Assembly: GCA_963742955.1 (NCBI GenBank) | Contig: CAVUOA010000008.1 | Coordinates: forward strand, 620,001-684,000 | DNA length: 64,000 bases | DNA from: CAVUOA01 sp963742955 | GTDB taxonomy: Bacteria > Bacteroidota > Ignavibacteria > Tepidaquicellales > OLB5 | Direction: 5' to 3' | Part shown: positions 1-8,573 of the stretch, piece by piece | How positions within the stretch are numbered: the stretch's first letter is position 1 | Layout: each line of letters starts with the position of its first letter | Program-made: the position numbers and the translations under genes | The notes under the pieces: model-generated | Told to the model about the DNA's origin: nothing | Database searches by the model: none | Seen by the model: only the letters and a program-made list of their open reading frames with translations

Positions 1-1935
1 ATTAGCTATTCGTTGTGATATACCGGTAGGGGTTTTATACCCGTTAGGACCTGCAACCATAAAATAACTTGAACCACTCTGGGTTTTTTGAAACTTAACA
101 TTGCTTGCTGATACGCTTATAGGATTTACCCTGTGCACATTATTATGGTCTGTAGCATCATACACTTTAACCTGGTTGTTTGAGAAAGAAGAAACATTGA
201 ATTCAAACGTTCCGGCTGTGTTTGGCGTAAGAAACTTAATAAAATCATTTTGAGCGCTGTTAAATCTTCTTTTGTATTGAATTTCCATCCAATCGAGATA
301 TCCCTCTGCGTCTGCACTGGTAGAATAGTATGTGCCTCTGAATGAACTTTGGTCACCGTTTGTTTTCTGGGATGAATTTAATGTAAATGAAGTCGGCTCT
401 GTCCATATCCAGTCTCCATAGCCTGCAACAATGCATCCCATCGGATAGTAAACTTCTGACATTGTAGAATTGTCTTCTTTGAGAAGCATGTAATTTGTAT
501 AACCGCAAAACATGCGTGATGCAGGTTTAATTCTGTATAAAATTTGCGAGTTATCTAAAAGTCCGGTAAGTGTATTGTTCCACACAAAAGACTGGCCGCT
601 GGACTTTCTTTCGCTGAGCCATACATTGCCTTCACTAATGAGGTTGTTAACTTCGGGCTCATTAAAAAGGTATTCGGTAAATGAAGAGGGTATTATCGGA
701 TTTTGGACATTGGGAGACTGGTCAACCTGCATCCTCTTTCCGTTGCCGGGTGTGTTAATACAAATCCAGTAATAATTTGAACCTGAATAAATATTCAGGC
801 TGTGTGAATATAACTGCTGCCCCGAATCATACTTCCAATTATTAACGCTTCTGCCGTAGAACAATATATAATCCTGGGGGTCAAAAGTGCCGTCGTTCTC
901 TCCTTCAATATATATCGCAATCTGCTGGAGGTCTTCCGGTCTTGGCTGATTAAAATCATCGGGAAGCATTTCTCCGCCGTTTCCGTACATTTTGATTGTC
1001 CTTGGGTCAACACCGGAAAGGTTAATACCTGCTCCTTCCAAAAAACTCTTTGTGATTTTGTACATACCTTCACTGTTACCGTGCCCGTCATCTTTTATCT
1101 CAATTTTATACCAATCTCCTGTGTTTAAAACACTGTTATAAATAACGCTGTGTGTATTTAAACTTCTGAGATTCGGGTCCATCCAGTTCTGAGCAATATT
1201 ATAATTCACAGCTATGCCGTCAAGCAGTTCTCTTTCTGCAGCGCTTCTTCTTCTGTTAAGCATTACAGGAACTGAACCATACGTTATCCTGACCTTTATT
1301 CTTGTATACTGCTTAAGGGTTTTTGTAACAGGGTTATATTGATACGGAGAAATCTTTAGTGTGCCTATAAGCATTTCTCTTACATCAGCAGGATTTTCAA
1401 TTCCCGCAATCTTTTCAGGGAAGAATGCGTTTTTGGAATAAAACTTCGAATCGGGAGAGTATATAGTCTCTATATTTTCGAAATTCCAGCTGTTAGGGTC
1501 TTTGAACTGAAATTTTGGAACAGGGGCAAGATTAATTCCTGAAACTTCTCTTACATCGAAATCAATTACTTCAACCGAATTATTATTTTTCGAAGGGAAA
1601 ATTACCGGGAAACTTCTTGTTTCAATATCAGGTTCACCTCCCGATTTTATATCTTGATCGATTCCATTATCAAAATTTATTCTTGAAAATTCCTGTCCGT
1701 TATAAGTTACCTTTTCCTGGGGCTGAAAATTCGGGTAAAATTCAATTTCAATATATGAGGAATTAGAGTTCAGGATTTTATAATCAGCATTCTTTTGGGA
1801 GTCTGAATTTACCTTATTCTGATTTAAAACGGCTGTTTTATCTGATTTAGAGGTAGTTAGATTCTGCTGGGAAAATAATATACTGCCGGAAATAACCAGA
1901 AGTAAAATTACACGAAAATATTCTTTGCTTCCCAT
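1..1935 (-). CDS. porU: PorU-like type IX secretion sortase (C25 family), N-terminal part, cut by window edge
   Basis: The frame is open from an ATG at 1935 down to base 1, giving 645 residues with no stop, so the 3' end lies outside the window. Residues 1-22 look like a signal peptide (MGSKEYFRVILLLVISGS, then ILFSQQ). The middle has the pro-region pattern I associate with PorU/gingipain-type C25 peptidases: a YKIEIKDDG segment, then IKMYGNGGEMLP, then IAIYIEGENDGTFD and DYILFYGR, followed by an NLISEGNVWLSE segment. In the family, PorU cleaves the C-terminal sorting domain of T9SS cargo and attaches the passenger to the cell surface. The catalytic Cys/His domain would lie beyond the edge and is not seen. 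This fits the many T9SS cargo genes in the same window. The family call is from pattern memory. Confidence 0.75.
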   Translation of the reverse strand, partial: MGSKEYFRVILLLVISGSILFSQQNLTTSKSDKTAVLNQNKVNSDSQKNADYKILNSNSSYIEIEFYPNFQPQEKVTYNGQEFSRINFDNGIDQDIKSGGEPDIETRSFPVIFPSKNNNSVEVIDFDVREVSGINLAPVPKFQFKDPNSWNFENIETIYSPDSKFYSKNAFFPEKIAGIENPADVREMLIGTLKISPYQYNPVTKTLKQYTRIKVRITYGSVPVMLNRRRSAAERELLDGIAVNYNIAQNWMDPNLRSLNTHSVIYNSVLNTGDWYKIEIKDDGHGNSEGMYKITKSFLEGAGINLSGVDPRTIKMYGNGGEMLPDDFNQPRPEDLQQIAIYIEGENDGTFDPQDYILFYGRSVNNWKYDSGQQLYSHSLNIYSGSNYYWICINTPGNGKRMQVDQSPNVQNPIIPSSFTEYLFNEPEVNNLISEGNVWLSERKSSGQSFVWNNTLTGLLDNSQILYRIKPASRMFCGYTNYMLLKEDNSTMSEVYYPMGCIVAGYGDWIWTEPTSFTLNSSQKTNGDQSSFRGTYYSTSADAEGYLDWMEIQYKRRFNSAQNDFIKFLTPNTAGTFEFNVSSFSNNQVKVYDATDHNNVHRVNPISVSASNVKFQKTQSGSSYFMVAGPNGYKTPTGISQRIAN

Positions 1936-1962
1936 TTTAGTTATTATTAAAATTTTGAGAAT

Positions 1963-2000
1963 AAAAAAACCGAACTTGAATAATTACCTTCAACATTCGG
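1963..2000 (-). terminator. Rho-independent terminator of the GT9-folB gene group
   Basis: On the minus strand an imperfect 11-12 bp stem (arms at 1989-2000 and 1970-1980, CCGAA...TTCGG ends) is followed by seven T residues. It lies about 190 bases after the stop at 2188 and just before the sortase gene, so it probably ends transcription of the upstream minus-strand group. Confidence 0.6.
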
Positions 2001-2187
2001 TGATATTATTCGCACGAAAAAATTGTTAAAGGCAATCGTTTTTTAAAAGAATTCGAATTTTAACCTCTAACAATTTATTCTATATAATTTCCTTTTTTGC
2101 TTTTAAGCAATATATATTGAGAGAAAAATAATGTCAAGCCAAAAGTATCCTTTGGAATATTTATGTAATATACTAATAAACCGTTAC

Positions 2188-3303
2188 TTACAGCTGATTT
2201 TTCAAGCCTGAAATATATGCACAAACTTCAAATGCTTTATCAACAGTTATATCATTAATATTAGAGGAAGAAGACTGCATAGAGAATTTATTCTCCCCAA
2301 TGGGTCCCCACTCACAGGCATTGGTTGGCCCGAAAAATGCAATAACCGGAGTATCAAGTCCCGAAGCAAGGTGCATTACGCCTGTGTCATTTGTCAGAAA
2401 CAGCTTTAATCTGCTTATGAGAGCAATATCATTCATTAGAACACCGTGATGGCGCTTAAAAGTGCCAATATTATATTTATTTTCAAGCAGTGTGCAGAAT
2501 TCATTTACGTACCTGCCGTCGGCGGGACCTTCTGAAATAAATACATAACAATTAATTTTTTTATACAGCCTGTATGCAATCTCCGCATACTTTTCAGGAG
2601 CCCATACATTTCCCGGTTTTGCAGCCCCTGGATGAAAACCGATAACAGGTTTTGAACTGTCCGGAAAATTTTCGATAAAAAATCTTTCTGCAAAATCACT
2701 GTTCTCCCTGTTTAGCTCAATCTTTATAGTTTTTTCATTCGGTTCAATTCCCAATTGTCTTATGACATCAAGGTTTCTTTCAATGATATGAATTTGCTTT
2801 GAATCCCATTTAAATTCGTTTTTAACATTAAGCAGAAATGCACATTTGTTATCGCGTACATTTACCGATTCAACTCCAACTCTGATTCTTGCTTTCGAAT
2901 AATATGCAATCAGGTGGTTTGTAACAGAAAAAACAACAGGTGAAGGGACAACAGCTAAATCAATTTTTTTATCCCTGAGTTCTTTTATGAGGTTAACAAA
3001 ATTCTCAAACCCGTTTTCATATTCATTAACTTCATTTACAATAGAGATATTATCTTTGAAAACCTGCGAAAAATTGGTTGAATTCTTTGTAACAAGAATA
3101 ATTTTTGATTCGGGATACCTGGCTCTTAACGAGCGAATCATGGGAGTGGCGCAAAGCATATCTCCCATTTGATGCCTTATTACAACAAGTATATTCTTTA
3201 TTGAAGAATGGTCAATTTTTTCGGAAGGTATATTCCCGCGGATTACCGATAGCTTCAGAATATTAAGAAAAACATCTCCGAAGATTTTATCTAATTTCCT
3301 CAC
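2188..3303 (-). CDS. Glycosyltransferase family 9 (heptosyltransferase-like)
   Basis: The 371-residue protein has the two-Rossmann-domain pattern of GT9 ADP-heptose:LPS heptosyltransferases. The N-terminal domain has ILVVIRHQMGDMLCATPM (about residues 38-55), the usual nucleotide-fold start of this family. The C-terminal domain has IGFHPGAAKPGNVWAPEKYA (221-240) and FLTNDTGVMHLASG with FFGPT (302-326), which bind the nucleotide sugar in the family. The likely role is adding a sugar to a lipopolysaccharide core or another envelope glycan on the inner face of the inner membrane. The actual donor cannot be read from the sequence. Its start overlaps the end of the small membrane protein gene upstream by 4 bp, which implies co-translation. 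Confidence 0.85.
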   Translation of the reverse strand: MRKLDKIFGDVFLNILKLSVIRGNIPSEKIDHSSIKNILVVIRHQMGDMLCATPMIRSLRARYPESKIILVTKNSTNFSQVFKDNISIVNEVNEYENGFENFVNLIKELRDKKIDLAVVPSPVVFSVTNHLIAYYSKARIRVGVESVNVRDNKCAFLLNVKNEFKWDSKQIHIIERNLDVIRQLGIEPNEKTIKIELNRENSDFAERFFIENFPDSSKPVIGFHPGAAKPGNVWAPEKYAEIAYRLYKKINCYVFISEGPADGRYVNEFCTLLENKYNIGTFKRHHGVLMNDIALISRLKLFLTNDTGVMHLASGLDTPVIAFFGPTNACEWGPIGENKFSMQSSSSNINDITVDKAFEVCAYISGLKNQL

Positions 3304-3500
3304 TGCTCCTGTTTCGGTGTTTTAATCTCTTCGTAATCAGCTTCGGTAATTTTGCTCAGGTCAATTTTCGAACGGGTCTTTCTGCCGGTTCCGGATTCTT
3401 TTGTTTTCTTATTGTTTATTGAATTAAGATACAGCTTAAGCAGGTATTTCAGGAACAAATACAGGCAGTAAACAAATATTAAAATTGCTATAAAACGCAT
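3300..3500 (-). CDS. Small single-pass membrane protein, unrecognised
   Basis: A 66-residue protein. Residues 1-25 form one hydrophobic segment (MRFIAILIFVYCLYLFLKYL), followed by a basic and then acidic soluble tail (KKTKESGTGRKTRSKIDL, ending EIKTPKQEQ). The architecture resembles small membrane proteins that Bacteroidota encode beside envelope genes, such as DUF4834, but I cannot assign the family. It overlaps the GT9 gene by 4 bp and lies 3 bp after the deoxynucleoside kinase, so it belongs to the same transcription unit. The tight packing supports a real gene despite the size. Confidence 0.65.
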   Translation of the reverse strand: MRFIAILIFVYCLYLFLKYLLKLYLNSINNKKTKESGTGRKTRSKIDLSKITEADYEEIKTPKQEQ

Positions 3501-3503
3501 GGC

Positions 3504-4190
3504 TTAAAGTGCAGTTTTTCTAAGGGAAGGGTTATAGTATTCAATTGCAGCCCTGTCTGCTTTAAATATTTCGTCAACGAGGTTCTCAAAATCAGCCGGG
3601 TTATTTACAAAATCGGCTTCTTCACAGTTGACTACCATTACTCTTGAGTTCTTATATCTTGAAAAGAAATAATTATAAGCATCGTTAAGATTCTCTATAT
3701 ACCCTTCGGAAAGGTTTTTTTCAATTTCCCTGTTTCGAAGCCTGATGTTTTTCATTAATCTTGAAACTGATGACTGCAGGTAAACAACCAGGTCGGGCGG
3801 AACAACGTTTCTGTCAAGAGTCTGTACAATCTGTTCATAGAGCTTAAGCTCATCATCATTTAAATTTAAATAAGCAAAAATTTTATCTTTCTCAAAGATG
3901 TAATCGCTCAATACATATGAATCAAAAAGCTCTTTTTGGTGAAGCTGCTGCAGCTGCGTATATCTTTCTATCAGGAAAAAAATCTGCGTTCTGAATGCGT
4001 AATCGGATGGTTTTTCGTAAAACTTTTCAAGGTAGGGATTATCCTCAAAATTTTCAAGAATCAATCGCCCGTTTAATCTCTCAGATAACATTGCAGCAAT
4101 GGATGTTTTGCCCGCACCTATTACACCCTCTATTGCAATATAGTTTATCGGGCTTCCTGTATTTAATATATTTAGCTTTGGCTGAGTCAT
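3504..4190 (-). CDS. Deoxynucleoside kinase (deoxyadenosine/deoxyguanosine kinase family)
   Basis: A 228-residue P-loop kinase. GVIGAGKT (residues 22-29) is the phosphate-binding loop; LENF near 45-48 supplies the acidic residue that binds the sugar in this family; VLSDYIFEKD (93-102) is the DRS/ERS-like catalytic motif; the arginine-rich IRLRNREIE stretch fits the lid. It would phosphorylate salvaged deoxynucleosides with ATP in the cytoplasm. Its start overlaps the folK stop by 4 bp (ATGA). In Bacteroidota a kinase of this family often sits next to folK, which supports the call. Substrate preference is not readable. Confidence 0.88.
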   Translation of the reverse strand: MTQPKLNILNTGSPINYIAIEGVIGAGKTSIAAMLSERLNGRLILENFEDNPYLEKFYEKPSDYAFRTQIFFLIERYTQLQQLHQKELFDSYVLSDYIFEKDKIFAYLNLNDDELKLYEQIVQTLDRNVVPPDLVVYLQSSVSRLMKNIRLRNREIEKNLSEGYIENLNDAYNYFFSRYKNSRVMVVNCEEADFVNNPADFENLVDEIFKADRAAIEYYNPSLRKTAL

Positions 4191-4696
4191 CTGCTTAAAC
4201 TGTTATTAATCTTAACAACTTTACATACATCTTTAGATTCATGTAATAAAATTTTAATCTCTTTATGGAGAACAGGGTGTTTAAAATCAGGCATAATCTC
4301 CGCCAGGGGAGCCAGTACAAAATTCCTGAATTTTATCTGCGTATGTGGTATAGCAAGCTCACCGATTGAAATTTTCCTGCTGCCGTAAAACAATATGTCG
4401 ATATCTATTTCCCTGGGATGCCATCTATCCCTTTTTACTCTTCCTGTCTTACGCTCAATAATCTTAATATTTCCAAACAATCTTTCGGCAGAAAACCTGT
4501 ATAACCCTGCAATTGCACAATTTAAAAAATTGTTTTGATTTTTAAAACCCCAAGGTTCAGTTTCGTAAACAGATGAAAAAGCCAGGATATTGAATCCCGG
4601 CAGCCTGTACAGCAAATCTACCGCTTTTTTGAGATTGTGCAGCCTCGGGCCAAGGTTTGAACCTAGCCCTAAAACAACCTTTTCCATATTCAACAA
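4187..4696 (-). CDS. folK: 2-amino-4-hydroxy-6-hydroxymethyldihydropteridine diphosphokinase
   Basis: 169 residues with the HPPK motifs in order: LGLGSNLG (9-16), VYETEPWG (43-50), and RDRWHPREIDIDILFY (about 89-104), whose D98 and D100 are the magnesium-binding aspartates, then IPHTQIKFRNFVLAPLAEI. It transfers pyrophosphate from ATP to 6-hydroxymethyl-7,8-dihydropterin in folate synthesis. It lies 2 bp after folB, which makes the preceding part of the pathway, and overlaps the kinase downstream by 4 bp. The start could also be the second Met (residue 4), which places MEKVVLGLGSN in the usual family position. Confidence 0.95.
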   Translation of the reverse strand: MLNMEKVVLGLGSNLGPRLHNLKKAVDLLYRLPGFNILAFSSVYETEPWGFKNQNNFLNCAIAGLYRFSAERLFGNIKIIERKTGRVKRDRWHPREIDIDILFYGSRKISIGELAIPHTQIKFRNFVLAPLAEIMPDFKHPVLHKEIKILLHESKDVCKVVKINNSLSR

Positions 4697-4698
4697 AA

Positions 4699-5070
4699 TT
4701 ATTTTCTGTATTCGGTGTGTTCTACTTCAACGTATTCAACAACTCCCCCAAGGGGCGGCGAGGGTTTCCTTACCTTAACAGTGATTTTTTGTATCACATT
4801 AAAATTCTCAAGAATACTTTTACAGATTCTTGATGCTAAAGACTCAATGAGGTAAAATTTCTTACCGGAAACGATTTCTTTAATAAAGCTGTAAACTTTT
4901 TCGTAATCAACAGTTTTTTTCAGGTTATCTTCCACTTCGGCTTCAAGAAGGTCACATGTAAGCTCGGCATCTATTTCAAACAGTCCGCCGTTAGCACGTT
5001 CGGCATCAAGAACTCCGTGATGAGCATAGAACCTGGCATTCTTCAGACGTATAATAGTAAAATTTGCCAC
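4699..5070 (-). CDS. folB: Dihydroneopterin aldolase
   Basis: 123 residues, normal size. The FYAHHGVLDAERANGG segment (about 13-28) and FYLIESLA (about 70-77, with the pterin-binding glutamate) are typical FolB signatures, and VKVRKPSPPLGG near the C-terminus holds the conserved lysine and proline loop. It converts dihydroneopterin to 6-hydroxymethyl-dihydropterin, the substrate of the adjacent folK product. It heads the compact folB-folK-kinase-small protein-GT9 group and lies 6 bp after sucD on the same strand, so it may also be read through from sucD. Confidence 0.93.
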   Translation of the reverse strand: MANFTIIRLKNARFYAHHGVLDAERANGGLFEIDAELTCDLLEAEVEDNLKKTVDYEKVYSFIKEIVSGKKFYLIESLASRICKSILENFNVIQKITVKVRKPSPPLGGVVEYVEVEHTEYRK

Positions 5071-5076
5071 GCCTGC

Positions 5077-6084
5077 TTATCTCTTTTTCTTTCTCGAAGA
5101 TATTTTCTTTGCTTTTGCTTTGGATTTCTTTTTGACGGTTGTTTTCTTTTTAGCTTTCTTCGGCTTTGCTGTTTTCTTTGAAGTTTTATTTTTCAGCTTA
5201 TCAAGAGCTTTTTTAACTGTTGTTCCTATTTCGGCGGGTGATTCTGCTACCAGTATTCCTGCTGCTTTCATTACACTGATTTTTTCAGCGGCAGTGCCTT
5301 TACCTCCTGAAATAATTGCTCCTGCATGGCCCATTCTTCTCCCCGGAGGCGCGGTTCTTCCCGCAATAAATCCTATTACCGGTTTACGTACATTTTTCTT
5401 AACATAAGCGGCGCAGGTTTCTTCAGCATTACCGCCAATTTCGCCAATCATTACAATGGCTTCAGTGCCTTTATCTTCATTAAATAAGGTAACAGCATCA
5501 ATAAATTGTGTTCCGATAATCGGGTCGCCGCCTATACCGATGCATGTGGATTGACCGAGTCCTAATTCTGTTAACTGCGCAACTGCTTCATAAGTGAGGG
5601 TTCCGCTTCTTGAAACAACGCCGACTTTGCCTTTCTTATGAATCATAGCAGGCATAATGCCTATTTTACATTCACCAGGTGATATTACGCCGGGGCAGTT
5701 GGGACCTATCATACGGACTTTTCTGCCTGATTTATTAACTGAATCAAGATAACTTTTTGCTGTTATCATATCGCGTGTGGGGATGCCTTCGGTTATGCAG
5801 ACAATAAGCTCAACTCCTGAATCAGCTGCTTCCAGTATCGCATCGAGCGCAAATGCGGGTGGAACAAAAATTACAGATGTGTTTGCCTTTGTTTGTTTTA
5901 CTGCATCGGCACATGTGTTATATATCGGGACTTTGCTCTCGAACATAGTTCCGCCCTTGCCTGGTGTAACGCCTGCAACAACATTTGTACCGTAATCCAT
6001 CATTTGTCTGGTATGGAATGAACCTTCACCGCCGGTTATTCCCTGAACCATTAATCTTGTTTTTTTATTGACGAGTATGCTCAT
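5077..6084 (-). CDS. sucD: Succinyl-CoA ligase alpha subunit with lysine-rich C-terminal tail
   Basis: Residues 1-290 are a complete SucD: CoA-binding GITGGEGSFHTRQMMDYG (15-32) and VTPGKGG, then GPNCPGVISPGECKIGIMP, SRSGTLTYEA, and GRRMGHAGAI, with H253 as the phosphorylated histidine. In the TCA cycle it forms succinyl-CoA or, in reverse, succinate plus ATP/GTP, together with SucB/C. No beta subunit is in the window. Odd feature: residues about 293-335 form a histone H1-like tail made almost only of K, A, T, S and R (KKALDKLKNKTSKKTAKPKK and onward), making the protein 335 residues against the usual ~290. The tail is in frame and ends at a stop 6 bp before folB. Confidence 0.94.
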   Translation of the reverse strand: MSILVNKKTRLMVQGITGGEGSFHTRQMMDYGTNVVAGVTPGKGGTMFESKVPIYNTCADAVKQTKANTSVIFVPPAFALDAILEAADSGVELIVCITEGIPTRDMITAKSYLDSVNKSGRKVRMIGPNCPGVISPGECKIGIMPAMIHKKGKVGVVSRSGTLTYEAVAQLTELGLGQSTCIGIGGDPIIGTQFIDAVTLFNEDKGTEAIVMIGEIGGNAEETCAAYVKKNVRKPVIGFIAGRTAPPGRRMGHAGAIISGGKGTAAEKISVMKAAGILVAESPAEIGTTVKKALDKLKNKTSKKTAKPKKAKKKTTVKKKSKAKAKKISSRKKKR

Positions 6085-6120
6085 AGTATATCTGGTGTAA
6101 GTTTATATATTTAAGAAATT

Positions 6121-6798
6121 CTATTTATCTATTTTCACGTTGTTTGATATTATCTCCCACTCGCCTTTGCTGTTTGCCTTCAGGCTGTAAGTAACAGTCA
6201 TTGTTCTTGTTACTTGCTGGTCTTTGCCGTCTTTCTTTAACACCTCTGTCTGTTTCACTTTTGAAGTTACAACTGCTTTATCATCTTTCTGCGATACGAC
6301 CTTAGGTTCTTCTACAACAGTGAAATTTTTTGTGTTCTTGTAAGACGCTTTCATCTTATCTGCAGAGCGTGTCGGGTAATAAGTGTGTGCCTTCTTCATG
6401 TTAGAATCGAAGTTGCCCGTTTCATTTATAGCGCGCTGAATGTATTCATAGTAATCTTTCACGGTCGTTGCAGGGTTCTCGAACTTCTTTGTAATTTCCT
6501 TCTGGATTTCCTTTAAGTCTTTTTTCTCGTCCTTCTTCTCATTTACTTTTGATGTATCGGTTTTGCTCATTGAAGTATCCGAAGGATTCTGTCCTGTTTC
6601 CTGTCCGTTGAGCTTTTTCTCTCTTTCCTCAAGCTCAATTTCTTTTAAGCGGATTCTTGCTTCACGGTCATTTAATTCTTTTTCTTTATCTGCAAGAACC
6701 TGGAAATTGTTCTTGGTTGAGTCATCTTCTTTTTTTCCGCATCCGATGAAGGCAGAAAGCAACACTAAAGCTGCTAATGAAATAATGTAGTTACGCAT
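6121..6798 (-). CDS. Lipoprotein with coiled coil and NTF2-like C-terminal region
   Basis: 225 residues. The N-terminus ends in a lipobox (SAFIGC, Cys20), so it should be a lipoprotein. Residues about 33-66 form a highly charged heptad stretch (LADKEKELNDREARI, KEIELEEREKKL) predicted as coiled coil. A Ser/Thr/Lys-rich linker follows. The last ~110 residues (YYEYIQRAINETGNFDSNMK to VTYSLKANSKGEWEIISNNV) alternate as expected for a small alpha+beta NTF2/SnoaL-like domain; that fold call is inference. Function unknown. It stands alone between sucD and a 240-base gap. Confidence 0.75.
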   Translation of the reverse strand: MRNYIISLAALVLLSAFIGCGKKEDDSTKNNFQVLADKEKELNDREARIRLKEIELEEREKKLNGQETGQNPSDTSMSKTDTSKVNEKKDEKKDLKEIQKEITKKFENPATTVKDYYEYIQRAINETGNFDSNMKKAHTYYPTRSADKMKASYKNTKNFTVVEEPKVVSQKDDKAVVTSKVKQTEVLKKDGKDQQVTRTMTVTYSLKANSKGEWEIISNNVKIDK

Positions 6799-7038
6799 AA
6801 TAGTTAAATTGTTTCTTTAAATATAATCTATAAATTATGTTTTTACAAACAAAAAACAATTCCTTAACATAAAAGCAAAATCAAAATACTTTATTATCAA
6901 TAACTTAATCTCCCAATTCAGCAGCTAAAGTTTAGCAAAATCAGCTATGCGAAAGAACGTTTTTTTGCGAGAAAGCAAATATAGTTTTATATAGGAAGGT
7001 ATTCAATGCTTAAAACGAGAAACAGAAAGTTCTTCTGC

Positions 7039-7791
7039 TTACTCAGTTTCATAAATCATCTTATATTGAATAAACCCCTGAAACAACCCCAATGCAACGG
7101 CAGTCTGCCCCGCACCTGATGAAAGATACTTCTCATCTCCTGGGTCGGACAGATATCCGCACTCAACAAGAACAGCAGGCATAGATGAGCCAAGCAGAAC
7201 CCATAAACCGGACTGCTGTACGCCTCGTGATTGGAGTTGTGTTGTGCTCACCAGATTTGTTTCAATTCCGGAGGAGAATATTTCACTCAATCGCTGGTAA
7301 CCGCTTTCGGCAAGATTGGAGAAAATAAAGCGGTCGGTCGTATCCCTGCCGTACTGGTCAAACTTCAAATACGGGTTTTCATGAATCGTATAATATACCG
7401 CCTCGGGAAATCTCTCCGTGTTCAGCAAGTAAATTTCGAAGCCGTTTTTTTCGGTTTCTTCTTTCTTCTTGTAGTTTGAATGAATGCTGATAAAAAGCTT
7501 TGCGTGATTATTATTTGCAATGACGGGGCGTTCTTTTACTTCTATAAATACATCGGTTGTTCTTGTGTAAATAACTTTAATATCGGGGAAAGCATTTTGA
7601 ATAAGCGTGCCAAGCTTCAGAGCTATGGGGAGATTAATGTTTTTTTCCTGCACCCCGCTAAGTCCTATTGTTCCCGGGTCTTTGCCTCCGTGTCCTGCAT
7701 CTATTACAATCACATCCAGCTTATTTGAAGCAAGAGTGTTTGCTGTAAAAATAACAACAAGCAGAAAAAATATTGAGATAATTTTTTTCAA
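7039..7791 (-). CDS. N-acetylmuramoyl-L-alanine amidase (Amidase_3)
   Basis: 250 residues with a signal peptide (MKKIISIFFLLVVIFTANTL). The Amidase_3 zinc ligands are visible: H34 in IDAGHGGKDPG, E49 in GVQEKN, and the histidine of FISIHSN. The catalytic glutamate is in VLVECGYLSDPGDE near the C-terminus. It would cleave the amide bond between MurNAc and L-Ala of peptidoglycan in the periplasm. The insert between the second histidine and the catalytic Glu (INGFEIYLLN... YGRDTTDRFIFSNLAESGY) is typical of Bacteroidota members. It starts directly after the yajQ stop (adjacent bases), so the two are one unit. Confidence 0.9.
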   Translation of the reverse strand: MKKIISIFFLLVVIFTANTLASNKLDVIVIDAGHGGKDPGTIGLSGVQEKNINLPIALKLGTLIQNAFPDIKVIYTRTTDVFIEVKERPVIANNNHAKLFISIHSNYKKKEETEKNGFEIYLLNTERFPEAVYYTIHENPYLKFDQYGRDTTDRFIFSNLAESGYQRLSEIFSSGIETNLVSTTQLQSRGVQQSGLWVLLGSSMPAVLVECGYLSDPGDEKYLSSGAGQTAVALGLFQGFIQYKMIYETE

Positions 7792-8286
7792 TTACCTGTA
7801 GTTTACAAACTGAACTGCAAAATCAAGCTCGGCGCCTTTTATTAACGCCATTACTTCCTGCAAATCATCTTTGCTTTTGCCTGATACTCTTACCTGGTCA
7901 TCCATAATAGCTGCCTGAACCTTCATCTTCTTATCTTTTATCATCTTAACAATCATCCTTGCATTATCTTTACTGATGCCCTGCTGGACTTCTACAACCT
8001 GCCTGACCATTCCGCTGTGAGCAGGCTCTGCTTCTTTATACTTAAAAGCCTTAAGGGGTACTGCGCGTTTCACAAATTTATTTTGCAGTATATCAACTAC
8101 AGCCCTCAGCTTATAATCATCATCGCCTAAAATAGTAAGGGTTTTATCTTTCTGGCTCACATCAATCGAGCTTTTAGAGCCTTTGAAATCATAACGCTGC
8201 TGGATTTCTTTTCTTGCCTGGTTTATAGCGTTATCAATTTCCTGCCAGTTGATTTCTGACACTATATCGAATGAATTCATTGCCAT
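7792..8286 (-). CDS. yajQ: YajQ family nucleotide-binding protein (DUF520)
   Basis: 164 residues, the usual family length. It opens NSFDIVSEINWQEIDNAI, contains RYDFKGSKSSID and QGISKDNARMIVKMIKDKK, and ends VRVSGKSKDDLQEVMALIK, all YajQ hallmarks of the two-ferredoxin-fold architecture. Family members bind cyclic di-GMP or other nucleotides and influence gene expression; the role here is not known. Translation may start at Met1 or Met3 (MAMNSFDIV). It directly precedes the amidase gene. Confidence 0.92.
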   Translation of the reverse strand: MAMNSFDIVSEINWQEIDNAINQARKEIQQRYDFKGSKSSIDVSQKDKTLTILGDDDYKLRAVVDILQNKFVKRAVPLKAFKYKEAEPAHSGMVRQVVEVQQGISKDNARMIVKMIKDKKMKVQAAIMDDQVRVSGKSKDDLQEVMALIKGAELDFAVQFVNYR

Positions 8287-8289
8287 TGG

Positions 8290-8571
8290 TTATACCTTCA
8301 CTTTCGATTTTGAAAATGAATATTTATAAGAATTTTCTTTTCCTAAAACCTGCTCAATATGGAAAATTTCATTGCAGTCCTCAAAAGAGAACATTTCCCC
8401 GTCTAAAACATACCATTTTTCTCTCTGGGAATGTGAGAGTTTTTTAATTGAAGGAAAATAATGTAAAGGAACAGAGATTTCTCTTCCATCTGCAAGTGAT
8501 ATATTCATTTTCCCTTTCACAGGAAATGAAATTCTTTTTATAAACGGTTTTGTTCTTTTGAAACCTTCCAT
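8290..8571 (-). CDS. DUF2442 domain protein
   Basis: A 93-residue protein whose centre (MNISLADGREISVPLHYFPS, then KWYVLDG) is the DUF2442 signature. In many genomes DUF2442 genes form a pair with a DUF4160 gene, and exactly that pair is present here: the DUF4160 gene ends 2 bp before this start. The pair looks like a toxin-antitoxin type module, but that role is not established by the sequence. Three bp separate it from yajQ downstream, so it may be co-transcribed with yajQ and the amidase. Confidence 0.8.
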   Translation of the reverse strand: MEGFKRTKPFIKRISFPVKGKMNISLADGREISVPLHYFPSIKKLSHSQREKWYVLDGEMFSFEDCNEIFHIEQVLGKENSYKYSFSKSKVKV

Positions 8572-8573
8572 AA

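Noticed and set aside
126..1091. Small frames inside the left-edge gene
   Set aside because: They are in other frames of the long PorU-like reading, which is open from 1935 to 1.
4736..4762. CCCCC...GGGG stretch in folB as a palindromic insert like those in sorting domains
   Set aside because: It encodes KPSPPLGG, the proline loop that FolB proteins normally have at this place, so no extra segment is needed.
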